Shown one piece after another: positions 11,997 to 21,002 of a stretch of DNA of 64,000 nucleotides (the stretch's first letter is position 1; every line of letters starts with the position of its first letter). A model generated the notes under the pieces. It did not search any database, had not been told where the DNA came from, and worked only from the letters and a program-made list of their open reading frames with translations. A program made the translations under genes and the position numbers. Source of the DNA: Lachnospiraceae bacterium (GTDB taxonomy: Bacteria > Bacillota > Clostridia > Lachnospirales > Lachnospiraceae); contig CAJTFW010000001.1 in assembly GCA_910575445.1 (NCBI GenBank), positions 620,001 through 684,000 on the forward strand. The letters run 5' to 3'.

Positions 11997-14129
11997 GTGT
12001 TTGTAATTAAAAAAGATGGAACCAAAGAGATATTTAATGTGGAGAAGATTATCCGTGCAGTCAATAAATCTGCTTCCCGGATTCTCTATACTTTTTCTGA
12101 GGAGGAGATTCGTTTCCTCTGTGATTTTGCACAGAAGAAGGCAGAGTCTTTAGGCAAGGAAGGCATTGATATTCAGGATATGCATAATATTGTAGAGGGT
12201 GCACTAGACCAGGTAAATCCGGCGGTGGCCAAAAGCTATCGGGACTATCGCAACTACAAAAAAGATTTTGTACATATGATGGACGATGTCTACACCAAAA
12301 GCCAGTCCATCCGCTATATCGGCGATAAAAGTAACGCCAATACAGACAGTGCTTTAGTTGCCACAAAACGCAGCTTAATCTTTAATGAGCTAAATAAAGA
12401 ACTCTACCGTAAGTTCTTTATGAACCGCAATGAGTTGCAGGCATGCCGGGACGGCTATATCTATATCCATGACCAGTCGGCAAGATTAGATACGATGAAC
12501 TGTTGTTTATTTGATATTGGAAGTGTGTTAAGCGGCGGTTTTGAGATGGGAAATGTCTGGTACAATGAGCCTAAGACTTTGGATACTGCATTCGATGTGA
12601 TGGGAGATATCATCCTTAGCACAGCGGCGCAGCAGTATGGAGGCTTTACCGTGCCAGAGGTGGATAAGGTGTTAGCGCCCTATGCAGAGAAAAGCTATGA
12701 AAAATATTACAGAGAATTTCTCTCCTATACAGATGCTTCCTGGGAAGGTGTAAAGGAGAAGGCCAAGGAGTATGCACAGAATAAAGTCCGCAGGGACTAT
12801 GATCAGGGATGGCAGGGGATTGAGTATAAATTAAATACGGTAGGTTCTTCCAGAGGAGATTATCCATTTGTCACAGTGACCATGGGACTTGGGCAGAAGC
12901 GCTTTGAAAAGATGTGCAATATTTCCCTTCTCAATGTACACCAGGGCGGACAGGGAAAGCCAGGCAATAAAAAGCCGGTGCTGTTTCCAAAGATTGTCTT
13001 TTTATATGATGAGGCAATTCATGGTGCGGGAGGTATCTGCGAAGATGTCTTTGAAGCCGGGATTTTGTGCTCGTCTAAGACAATGTACCCGGACTGGCTG
13101 TCGCTAAGCGGTGAAGGGTATATTTCAAAGATGTATCAAAAATACGGGCGGGTGATAAGTCCGATGGGATGTCGCGCGTTTTTAAGCCCATGGTACGAAA
13201 GGGGCGGGATGAATCCGGCGGATGAAGAGGATAAGCCAGTCTTTGTCGGGCGCTTTAATATAGGGGCCGTGAGCCTTCATCTGCCGATGATTTTGGCGCA
13301 GTCCCGTGCGGAGAATAGGGATTTTTATGAGGTGCTTGACTATTATCTGGAGATGATTCGAAATCTGCATATTCGTACCTATGATTATCTAGGAGAGATG
13401 AGAGCTTCTACAAATCCGCTGGCGTATTGTGAGGGTGGATTCTATGGCGGACATCTGCATCCACATGATAAGATTAAGCCACTTTTAAAACCGATGACTG
13501 CTTCTTTTGGGATTACGGCGTTAAATGAGCTGCAGGAACTCTACAATGGAAAATCCATCCGGGAAGACGGGGAGTTTGCGCTTGAGGTGATGCAGTATAT
13601 CAACCAGAAGATTACACAGTTTAAGGAGGAAGATGGCAATCTCTATGCTATCTATGGGACTCCGGCAGAAAGCCTGTGCGGGCTGCAGATTGAGCAGTTT
13701 CGTAAGAAATACGGACTGGTGGAGAATGTATCAGACAGGCCGTATGTAAGCAATAGCTTTCACTGTCATGTGACAGAGGATATGACGCCGATTGAGAAGC
13801 AGGATAAAGAGGGAAGATTTTGGGAGCTCTGTAATGGCGGGAAGATACAGTATGTGCGGTATCCGGTTTCTTATAATAAAGAGGCAGTAAGAACACTGGT
13901 GCGAAGAGCGATGAAGATGGGATTTTATGAAGGAGTAAATCTGTCGCTGGCATACTGTGATGACTGTGGACACCAAGAGCTTGATATGGATGTCTGCCCG
14001 GTGTGTGGAAGTAAGAATTTGACCAAGATTGACAGGATGAATGGGTATTTGTCTTATTCGCGGGTGAAGGGGGATACGAGGTTAAATAAGGCGAAGATGG
14101 CAGAGATTGAAGAGCGAGTGTCGATGTAG
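11997..14129 (+). CDS. nrdD: Anaerobic (class III) ribonucleoside-triphosphate reductase
   Basis: Oxygen-sensitive glycyl-radical enzyme producing deoxyribonucleotides. The start is GTG at 11997 behind TAGGAGCAAAGATT. 710 residues: an N-terminal ATP-cone allosteric domain (about 1-95), the catalytic barrel (DTMNCCLFDIGSVLSGG, RASTNPLAYCEGGFYGG), and a C-terminal zinc site with paired CxxC motifs (CDDCG, CPVCG). The glycyl-radical loop is DRMNGYLS, with Asn where many enzymes have Cys or Thr before the radical glycine. The activase gene nrdG, often adjacent, is not in the window. Confidence 0.96.
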   Translation: MFVIKKDGTKEIFNVEKIIRAVNKSASRILYTFSEEEIRFLCDFAQKKAESLGKEGIDIQDMHNIVEGALDQVNPAVAKSYRDYRNYKKDFVHMMDDVYTKSQSIRYIGDKSNANTDSALVATKRSLIFNELNKELYRKFFMNRNELQACRDGYIYIHDQSARLDTMNCCLFDIGSVLSGGFEMGNVWYNEPKTLDTAFDVMGDIILSTAAQQYGGFTVPEVDKVLAPYAEKSYEKYYREFLSYTDASWEGVKEKAKEYAQNKVRRDYDQGWQGIEYKLNTVGSSRGDYPFVTVTMGLGQKRFEKMCNISLLNVHQGGQGKPGNKKPVLFPKIVFLYDEAIHGAGGICEDVFEAGILCSSKTMYPDWLSLSGEGYISKMYQKYGRVISPMGCRAFLSPWYERGGMNPADEEDKPVFVGRFNIGAVSLHLPMILAQSRAENRDFYEVLDYYLEMIRNLHIRTYDYLGEMRASTNPLAYCEGGFYGGHLHPHDKIKPLLKPMTASFGITALNELQELYNGKSIREDGEFALEVMQYINQKITQFKEEDGNLYAIYGTPAESLCGLQIEQFRKKYGLVENVSDRPYVSNSFHCHVTEDMTPIEKQDKEGRFWELCNGGKIQYVRYPVSYNKEAVRTLVRRAMKMGFYEGVNLSLAYCDDCGHQELDMDVCPVCGSKNLTKIDRMNGYLSYSRVKGDTRLNKAKMAEIEERVSM

Positions 14130-14248
14130 GATTAGGGGTATCCGCGGGATATTAGCTGTACATAAATATACTTGGTGAAGATGCACAAAAAAATAGGAAA
14201 AAAGTGGGGGATTTTATAATATATTTGTGCAAACTGTGAAAAAGTAAG

Positions 14249-14284
14249 TTGAAAATTGCAATTTTCCCCATATAATTGTATAAT
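14249..14284 (+). promoter_or_regulatory. Promoter region of glgC-glgD
   Basis: Two overlapping candidates: TTGAAA (14249) with TATAAT at 14271 (16-bp spacer), and TTGCAA (14256) with TATAAT at 14279 (17-bp spacer). Both lie within 75 bp of the glgC start. Confidence 0.7.
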
Positions 14285-14320
14285 AAGAGATGTATATAAA
14301 TGAAAGTGAGGGACCTTTCT

Positions 14321-15457
14321 ATGAAACAAAATAATATGTTGGCAATGATTCTTGCCGGTGGGCGTGGTTCACGGTTGCATGATCTTACCAATAAAGTTGC
14401 AAAACCAGCTGTTTCATACGGCGGAAAGTATAAGATTATTGATTTTCCGCTGAGTAATTGTGCAAATAGCGGGATTGATGTGGTTGGTGTGCTGACGCAG
14501 TACGAATCCGTGCTTTTGAACAGCTATGTGGCAGGCGGCAGTCGTTGGGGACTAGATGCCCGCGATAGTGGTGTGTTTGTGCTTCCGCCACGTGAGAAGG
14601 CAGATGCAAATCTGGATGTGTATCGGGGAACTGCGGATGCGATTTCTCAGAATATCGATTTTGTGGACAACTATGACCCGGAGTATGTATTGATTCTTTC
14701 GGGCGACCATATTTATAAGATGAATTATGCAAAGATGCTTCAGAGCCATAAGGAGAATGAGGCAGATGCAACGATTGCAGTTATTGAGGTTCCGATGAAG
14801 GAGGCAAGCCGTTTTGGCATTATGAATACAGAGCCAGAGACCGGCAGAATTGTGGAATTCGAGGAAAAACCAGCAGAGCCTAAGAGCAATCTGGCTTCGA
14901 TGGGTATTTATATCTTTAACTGGAAGTTGCTTCGTAAGATGTTAGTGGCGGATATGAAGAATGAGGAGTCAAACCATGACTTTGGTAAGGATATTATTCC
15001 GGCGCTTCTAAATGATGACAAGAGACTGTTTGCATATAAGTTTAAAGGCTACTGGAAAGATGTAGGAACGATTGACTCTCTGTGGGAAGCTAATATGGAC
15101 CTTCTAGATAAGAAGAATGGTCTAGACCTTGATGACCATACCTGGAAGATTTATACAGAAGATGTGCTGGTACTTCCACAGTATGTATCTTCAGAGGCTA
15201 GTATTAAGCGTGCTTATATTACACAGGGGTGTATTATCGAAGGCGAGGTTCGCGATTCGGTATTGTTTACCGGTGCGAAGGTCGGAGTAGGTGCAAAGGT
15301 CATTGACAGTGTGCTGATGCCGGGTGCTGTGGTCGAGGAGGGTGCTGTGGTACAGCGTGCTCTGGTGGCAGATGGCGTGAAGATTAGCAGCAATGTAACG
15401 GTAGGAAGTGCGGACAGTGAACATATTGAACTGGTAGCGAAAAATGTAAAGGGGTAG
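14321..15457 (+). CDS. glgC: Glucose-1-phosphate adenylyltransferase, catalytic subunit
   Basis: Makes ADP-glucose for glycogen synthesis. The start used is the ATG of [14 protein letters not shown], behind GTGAGGGA; an in-frame ATG 21 nt upstream has no ribosome site. The 378-residue protein has the nucleotidyltransferase signature [12 protein letters not shown], the GTADAISQN and SGDHIYKM motifs, substrate-binding EEKPAEPKS, and a C-terminal left-handed beta-helix (residues ~285-375, [18 protein letters not shown]). It is followed 7 nt later by glgD. Confidence 0.98.
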   Translation: MKQNNMLAMILAGGRGSRLHDLTNKVAKPAVSYGGKYKIIDFPLSNCANSGIDVVGVLTQYESVLLNSYVAGGSRWGLDARDSGVFVLPPREKADANLDVYRGTADAISQNIDFVDNYDPEYVLILSGDHIYKMNYAKMLQSHKENEADATIAVIEVPMKEASRFGIMNTEPETGRIVEFEEKPAEPKSNLASMGIYIFNWKLLRKMLVADMKNEESNHDFGKDIIPALLNDDKRLFAYKFKGYWKDVGTIDSLWEANMDLLDKKNGLDLDDHTWKIYTEDVLVLPQYVSSEASIKRAYITQGCIIEGEVRDSVLFTGAKVGVGAKVIDSVLMPGAVVEEGAVVQRALVADGVKISSNVTVGSADSEHIELVAKNVKG

Positions 15458-15464
15458 AATCATT

Positions 15465-16586
15465 ATGGCAAGAGCATTAGGAATTGTAAGTTTTTCAGAA
15501 AACCATATCTGGGTAGAGGGGATGGAAACTTATCGTTCAATCGGCGCCTTCTCCTTTCTTGGCAGATATCGTGTGATTGATTTTCCAATCTCCAATATGT
15601 CCAACAGTGGCATTGACAGGATACAGGTCTATATTAGAAGAAAACCGCGTTCTCTCGTAGAGCATCTAGGAACCGGAAGACACTATAATATTAACTCTAA
15701 GCGTGGGTATGTGCAGATGTTATTTACCGATTCCCCACAGGAGAACGATTATTATAACACGGATATTAAGGTCTATGCAGACCATCTAGACCGTATTGAG
15801 AGAGCAAGCAATACCCATGTAGTGATTGCTCCGGCATATATGGTATATACACAGGATTTTGATGCACTGCTTAATATGCATGAGGAATCGGGTGCAGATG
15901 TGACACTTCTGTATCATTCCGTGGACAATGCAAAGGATGCTTATCAGAACTGTGACTGCCTGAATCTAAATCGCCAGAAAGGTGTGGATTCTATTGAGAG
16001 AAATAACGGGACAAAGAAGAACCGTAATATCTTTATGGACACCTATGTGATGAAGAAAGAGGTATTTTCAGAGCTTGTAAAAGAGGCACAGAAGACTTCT
16101 TCCATGTACACGCTAAGAAGAATTATCAGCGATAAATGTATGGAAGGTGAGATGGATATTCGCGGTGTGGCACATAAGGGCTTCTTTGCACCGATTACGG
16201 ATTTTAAGAGCTTCTATGATGCCAATCTGTCTCTTTTGGACTTAAAGAATGCAAAAAGTCTCTTTAATGAGTCCTGGCCGATTTATACCAGAACCAACGA
16301 TTCCAGCCCGGCACAGTATTTTGATACGGCAGATGTAAAGGCTTCCTTTATCTCAAATGGCTGTCTGATTGAAGGTACCGTGGAGAATTCTGTGATTGGC
16401 AGAGGTTGTGTGATTAAGCCAGGCGCTGTGATTAAGGACAGTGTAGTGCTTGCTGGTGCTGTGATTGGCGACAACGTACATATTGAAGGTCATGTTGTGG
16501 ATAAATATGCAAAGATTACACGTATGAAAGAGCTTGTTGCAGAGCCAGGCAATCCTGGATATGTAAAGAGAAATGATATTGTGTAG
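15465..16586 (+). CDS. glgD: GlgD, regulatory-type ADP-glucose pyrophosphorylase subunit
   Basis: 373 residues with the same fold as GlgC but without the N-terminal GGxGxRL pyrophosphate-binding loop (it reads GIVSFSENHIWVEG) and without the GDHIYKM metal motif (APAYMVYTQ instead). In characterised Firmicute pairs GlgC/GlgD form a heteromer in which GlgD contributes little catalysis and increases GlgC activity; that role here is inferred. The beta-helix at the C-terminus is retained. It shares the glgC transcript, which ends at the terminator just downstream. Confidence 0.96.
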   Translation: MARALGIVSFSENHIWVEGMETYRSIGAFSFLGRYRVIDFPISNMSNSGIDRIQVYIRRKPRSLVEHLGTGRHYNINSKRGYVQMLFTDSPQENDYYNTDIKVYADHLDRIERASNTHVVIAPAYMVYTQDFDALLNMHEESGADVTLLYHSVDNAKDAYQNCDCLNLNRQKGVDSIERNNGTKKNRNIFMDTYVMKKEVFSELVKEAQKTSSMYTLRRIISDKCMEGEMDIRGVAHKGFFAPITDFKSFYDANLSLLDLKNAKSLFNESWPIYTRTNDSSPAQYFDTADVKASFISNGCLIEGTVENSVIGRGCVIKPGAVIKDSVVLAGAVIGDNVHIEGHVVDKYAKITRMKELVAEPGNPGYVKRNDIV

Positions 16587-16605
16587 CAAAATAGCGTGAC
16601 AGAAG

Positions 16606-16643
16606 AAAGCCAGTGCAAAAAATAGGTTTTGCACTGGCTTTTG
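16606..16643 (+). terminator. Terminator after glgCD
   Basis: A 15-bp perfect stem (AAAGCCAGTGCAAAA at 16606-16620 with its complement at 16627-16641), 6-nt loop, and T residues at the 3' side. The A-rich 5' flank also allows some bidirectional function. Confidence 0.93.
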
Positions 16644-16732
16644 CTTATGGTGCTTAAGAGGGAATGGGGGTTTGTCGAGATATATAGTATAAGAATCTTA
16701 AGAGAGCAGTAAAAAAGGGGGTGAAACTGCGA

Positions 16733-17554
16733 ATGGAGATTATTGGGAATCGGAATCAGTATTTAAAATCGTTAAAATTGGAACAATATTGGGATATGAA
16801 GAAATCGGGAGCAATTTCTATTATGGAGAAGGTCGATGTCCATGCTTCTTCTGTAAAGGGGATTGGTTCAGACCAGGAGAAGGAGCAGGAGCGTGCGATT
16901 CAGAAGAAACTTAACAAGATTAAGGCCAAATTAAGAGCTGGAGTCAGGCTTACGGGAGCTGAGAAGGCATTTTTAAGAAAGCATGCGCCAAAGCTCTATT
17001 TAGAGATGCTAAAGCTAGAGAGGGAACAGGCTGCCTATGAAGAACGTCTAAAGCGCTGCCGGACAAGAGATGAGGTTGAGCAGGTCAAGAACGAGAGATT
17101 TCAGGAAGTGACAGCAGCTTCTAAAGAGCAGAGTACAGAAGAGACGATTGCGCAGTATAACAGGATGCAGGCAGCAGAGAAGAATGTCGCATCCGAGATT
17201 CGCAGAAAGCCCTGGCAGTCCGATTTGGACCGCAAGAAAAGAAAGATAGACAGGCAAAAGGAAGAAAGGGAGAAACGCGTGCGGGAGAAGAAAGAACAAC
17301 AAAAGCGCATCAAAGAAGAATATTATAAGAAAAAGAAAGACCAGGAATATTACGAGGAGATGGTAGAGGAAAAAGAAGAAAATCTGGAGATTTGGCTTGA
17401 GACAGAGCAGATGTTGGAGAGACAGATGGTTGAGGTGGTGGAGGAGTTTACACAGGAAGCAGCTGCCCCTACCACCAAAGCATTTGCAGCTTATCGGGCG
17501 ATGGCATCTGTTGGGACGGATATGGAAAAAGAAAAGTACAGCAGAAAAGCCTGA
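16733..17554 (+). CDS. Charged coiled-coil protein of unknown function
   Basis: 273 residues from the ATG at 16733, 12 nt downstream of an in-frame GTG; the GGGG run at 16717-16720 suits the ATG better. I do not recognise a family. The protein is dominated by Lys, Arg, Glu and Gln, with long predicted helices from about residue 40 to 240 and an extreme KKRKIDRQKEEREKRVREKK stretch; no signal peptide, membrane segment or metal motif. The C-terminal 30 residues are Ala-rich (FAAYRAMASVG). It lies between the glg terminator and the flavodiiron gene, 66 nt upstream of it, and could share its transcript. Confidence 0.75.
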   Translation: MEIIGNRNQYLKSLKLEQYWDMKKSGAISIMEKVDVHASSVKGIGSDQEKEQERAIQKKLNKIKAKLRAGVRLTGAEKAFLRKHAPKLYLEMLKLEREQAAYEERLKRCRTRDEVEQVKNERFQEVTAASKEQSTEETIAQYNRMQAAEKNVASEIRRKPWQSDLDRKKRKIDRQKEEREKRVREKKEQQKRIKEEYYKKKKDQEYYEEMVEEKEENLEIWLETEQMLERQMVEVVEEFTQEAAAPTTKAFAAYRAMASVGTDMEKEKYSRKA

Positions 17555-17620
17555 TAAAATACGTGCACTGGTGCATAATAAGAGAGATAAAACAAAGGCC
17601 GTAAAGGAGGAATTTTTATT

Positions 17621-20158
17621 ATGCAGACAGTGCTACTTAGGGACGGATTTTACTGGACGGGAATTATGGATAAAGAGCTTCGGGTATTTGATATTATTAT
17701 GTATACCGAGTTTGGAACAACTTATAATTCCTATGTCTTAAAGACTGCTGACAAGACCATTCTGTTTGAGACAGCAAAGGCAAAATTTTTTGAGGAATAT
17801 ATCGACAAGCTAAAGGAAATTATGGATGTGACCAGAATTGATTATCTGGTGGTCAGTCATACAGAGCCAGACCATGCGGGGAGTATTGAACGGCTTCTGA
17901 CGTACAGTCCACAGATGAAGATTTTGGCCACATCTTGTGCGATTGGGTTTTTGCGGGAGATTGTCAATCGGGATTTTGTGGGGATTCCAGTAAGGGATAA
18001 CCAGGAGATGGTGATTGGCAGCCGGACACTGCGTTTTCTAATCGTGCCCAATCTGCATTGGCCAGATACCATGTATACTTTTATTCAGGAAGAACAGATT
18101 CTGGTAACTTGTGATTCCTTTGGTTCCCATTACTGTGTGCCGCAAGTGACTTCAGATGGTATTGTATGTGAAGATGATTATCAAAAAGCACTTCGTTATT
18201 ATTTTGACAATATCATTGGGCCATTTAAAAAATATATGTTACAGGCGCTAGAGCGGGTGGAACCGCTAGATATCTCGATGATATGTACCGGACATGGGCC
18301 GGTGCTTGTAGGCAGTCGTATTCGAAGTGTGATGGAGCAGTATCGGGAGTGGTCAACGGTTGTAAATCCCAATCAGAAGAAGACCGTGGTAATCCCTTAT
18401 GTCAGTGCGTATGGATATACTGCGCTTTTGGCAGAGAAGATACAAGAAGGCATCGAGGACAGCGGAGAGGTTGAGGTACGGCTCTATGATATGGTGGAAG
18501 CGGATGCGACCAAAGTAAGCGAAGAACTTTTGTGTGCAGATGGGTTTTTGCTTGGAACACCGACGATTTTGCAGGAGGCACTAAAGCCTATCTGGGAACT
18601 GACGCTCTCGATGTATCCTGTGACACATGGCGGAAAATATGCAGGTGCCTTTGGAAGCTATGGATGGAGTGGTGAGGGAGTACCACATCTGACAGAACGT
18701 CTGCGTCAGCTGCATCTGCATGTGGTGGATGGGCTTACGGTACGCTTTAAGCCAAGTGAAGCAGACCTTTTAAGCGCTTATGAATATGGCTATCGGTTTG
18801 GCTGCATAGTACAGGAAAAAGAAGTAAAGAAGCCAAAGAAGCATGGCGCAAGACAGTTGGTGAAATGTTTAGTCTGTGGAGAAATCTTTGATGCTTCTAT
18901 TGATATCTGTCCAGTGTGCGGCGTGGGACGAGAACACTTTGTGGCGGTGGAGATGGAAGTCAGTGGATTTTCCAACAATACACAGGAATACTATGTGATT
19001 CTTGGAAATGGAGCTGCCGGCTACTATGCGGCGAAGGCGATTCGTGAACGGGATAAGACAGGAACTATTGTGATGATTTCCAATGAGCCTTATCTGTCCT
19101 ATAATCGTCCAATGCTGACCAAATCGATTGTTGCAGGACTTTCGGCAGAGCAGATTGCGATTGCTGATAAGACCTGGTATGAAAAGCAAAATATTTTTCC
19201 GATGCTTTCGAAAGAGGTAGTCGATGTAGATACAGAACAGAAAGAAGTAGTGCTAGAAGATAAGAGCAGGGTGCACTATACAAAGCTTATCTATGCGCTT
19301 GGAAGTGAGTGTTTTGTCCCTCCGATAAAAGGCAGTACACTCCCGGAAGTGGCGGTGATAAGGCGTCTAGCAGACGTAGAACGGGTGGAAGTGCTGATAA
19401 GGGAAGCAAAGTCGGCAGTGGTTATTGGAGGCGGTGTACTGGGGCTTGAATCGGCCTGGGAGCTTAGAAAAGCAGGGCTTAGTGTGACGGTTCTTGAAGT
19501 TGCGCCGGTGCTGATGGGACGTCAACTCGATATTGATGCAGGGGAGTGGCTTTTACAGGCAGCCAAAAAAAGCGGCATCGAAGTTCGAACAGGCGTAAAG
19601 GTCGCTTCGATTGATGGAGAGACACATGTAAATGGTGTGACATTATCGGATGGAGAACAGATAAAGGCTGGAATGGTTATTATCTCTGCCGGTGTACGGG
19701 CCAATACGGAGCTTGCAAAGAAGATAGGGCTTATAACAAACCGGGGTGTAGTGGTTGACAGCCGGATGCAAAGCAGCCAAAAGGATATCTATGCCTGCGG
19801 AGACTGTGCAGAGTTTCAGGGTATCAGCTATGGTGTCTGGCCGGAAGCGGTAGAAGAAGGAAAAGTGGCTGGAGCCAATGCAGCGGGAGAAGAAGTGGAA
19901 TATACAGCCAAAGAGCCAGCACTTACGTTTCATGGTATGAATACAGCGCTCTTTGCAGCAGGAGACAATGGGAAAAATCCCAATCTGCTTTATAAGACGA
20001 TTGTCTATCAGGATATGGGCAGAGAGCAGTATCAGAAATATTATTTTTTAAATGACCGTCTGTGCGGAGTGATTCTGCTTGGAGATTTGTCTTTGATGGG
20101 ACGAATGAGCGAGCTTTTAAAGCGGCATGCGTCTTGCAGTGAGGTTTTAAACGGATAG
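17621..20158 (+). CDS. Multidomain flavodiiron protein: FDP-rubredoxin-NADH oxidoreductase fusion (NADH:O2 reductase)
   Basis: 845 residues combining a whole oxygen-detoxifying chain. Residues ~1-250 are the metallo-beta-lactamase-like diiron domain with HTEPDH (residues 80-85), the later His in NLHWPD, Asp in CDSFGSH and His in CTGHGP. Residues ~255-400 are a flavodoxin domain (VVIPYVSAYGYTALLAEK). A rubredoxin follows (CLVCGEIFDASIDICPVCG, ~425-450). Residues ~460-845 are an FAD/NAD(P)H oxidoreductase with GNGAAGYYAA and GGGVLGLES dinucleotide motifs and YACGDCAEF. The same architecture in Clostridioides difficile reduces O2 to water with NADH (established knowledge); NO reduction is possible. 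Strong ribosome site AAAGGAGGAATTT. Confidence 0.95.
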   Translation: MQTVLLRDGFYWTGIMDKELRVFDIIMYTEFGTTYNSYVLKTADKTILFETAKAKFFEEYIDKLKEIMDVTRIDYLVVSHTEPDHAGSIERLLTYSPQMKILATSCAIGFLREIVNRDFVGIPVRDNQEMVIGSRTLRFLIVPNLHWPDTMYTFIQEEQILVTCDSFGSHYCVPQVTSDGIVCEDDYQKALRYYFDNIIGPFKKYMLQALERVEPLDISMICTGHGPVLVGSRIRSVMEQYREWSTVVNPNQKKTVVIPYVSAYGYTALLAEKIQEGIEDSGEVEVRLYDMVEADATKVSEELLCADGFLLGTPTILQEALKPIWELTLSMYPVTHGGKYAGAFGSYGWSGEGVPHLTERLRQLHLHVVDGLTVRFKPSEADLLSAYEYGYRFGCIVQEKEVKKPKKHGARQLVKCLVCGEIFDASIDICPVCGVGREHFVAVEMEVSGFSNNTQEYYVILGNGAAGYYAAKAIRERDKTGTIVMISNEPYLSYNRPMLTKSIVAGLSAEQIAIADKTWYEKQNIFPMLSKEVVDVDTEQKEVVLEDKSRVHYTKLIYALGSECFVPPIKGSTLPEVAVIRRLADVERVEVLIREAKSAVVIGGGVLGLESAWELRKAGLSVTVLEVAPVLMGRQLDIDAGEWLLQAAKKSGIEVRTGVKVASIDGETHVNGVTLSDGEQIKAGMVIISAGVRANTELAKKIGLITNRGVVVDSRMQSSQKDIYACGDCAEFQGISYGVWPEAVEEGKVAGANAAGEEVEYTAKEPALTFHGMNTALFAAGDNGKNPNLLYKTIVYQDMGREQYQKYYFLNDRLCGVILLGDLSLMGRMSELLKRHASCSEVLNG

Positions 20159-20182
20159 AGAAGACTGGGAGTTAGTGTACGA

Positions 20183-20872
20183 ATGAGAACATTGATAGTG
20201 GGAGATATTCATGGATGCTATCCGCAGTTTCGGCGTCTGCTTGAGAAAGTAGAGTTTGAGGAGAAAAAGGATAGGATTATCAGCCTTGGGGATTTGATGG
20301 ACCGCGGAGAGATGTCTTATGAGGTGCTGATGTATGTTCGAAGGCTAAAAGAACGAATGAAGGAGCGCTGTGTGCTTTTGATGGGGAATCATGAGTGGAT
20401 GGCGATTCATGGAAGGCTGGACCCGCTGCTTAGAAGGATGTGGTATGACAATGGAGGAAAGGCAACCATAGATTCTTTTAAGCAGCATGGGGACAGGCTT
20501 GAGCACTATATAGCCTGGATGAGAAGAAATATGGTGCTTTACTATAAAGAGGAAGATTTCCAATGTGTACATGCGGGGATTGTTAAGGAGGAACCAAGGG
20601 AAAATACGGAGGAGACACTTTTATGGACGCGTCTGGCGGTAGAGGAGAACCAATACAAAGGAAAGCTTACCATAATTGGACATACGCCGCTTAAAGATGT
20701 AATTTATTTTACCGGAAGCTGGAAAGATACGGATGTGGTGCCGTATGGAGTGGAGAAAAAACTCCCAAAGCAGGGGATGATATGTATTGATACAGGATGT
20801 GTATTTGGGAAAAAATTAACCATGATGATAGTGGAAGAAGGAAGGTATATGCTAGAGGCAGTGGAGTATTGA
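20183..20872 (+). CDS. Calcineurin-like metallophosphoesterase (bacterial Ser/Thr phosphatase type)
   Basis: 229 residues with the complete dimetal phosphoesterase signature: GDIHGC, GDLMDRG, MGNHEWM, and the downstream histidines in VHAGI and IGHTPL. Members similar to bacteriophage lambda phosphatase act on phosphoproteins or on dinucleoside polyphosphates, and the sequence alone does not choose. It lies 24 nt after the flavodiiron gene and is probably cotranscribed. No secretion signal, so cytoplasmic. Confidence 0.9.
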   Translation: MRTLIVGDIHGCYPQFRRLLEKVEFEEKKDRIISLGDLMDRGEMSYEVLMYVRRLKERMKERCVLLMGNHEWMAIHGRLDPLLRRMWYDNGGKATIDSFKQHGDRLEHYIAWMRRNMVLYYKEEDFQCVHAGIVKEEPRENTEETLLWTRLAVEENQYKGKLTIIGHTPLKDVIYFTGSWKDTDVVPYGVEKKLPKQGMICIDTGCVFGKKLTMMIVEEGRYMLEAVEY

Positions 20873-21002
20873 TACTAGGTAAGATTAGTTGCAATGAGTG
20901 GTAGAAAATGGTTGCGAAAAGGGGGGATTTATAATAAAATAAAGTATTCCCATCTGTATGATGTCTGGATAAGTATTTTTTAGAAAACAGGAGAGGTGAC
21001 GA

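Noticed and set aside
14140-14156. TATCC-GCG-GGATA hairpin after nrdD as a terminator
   Set aside because: Five-base stem with a 3-nt loop and no T tract; too weak to call.
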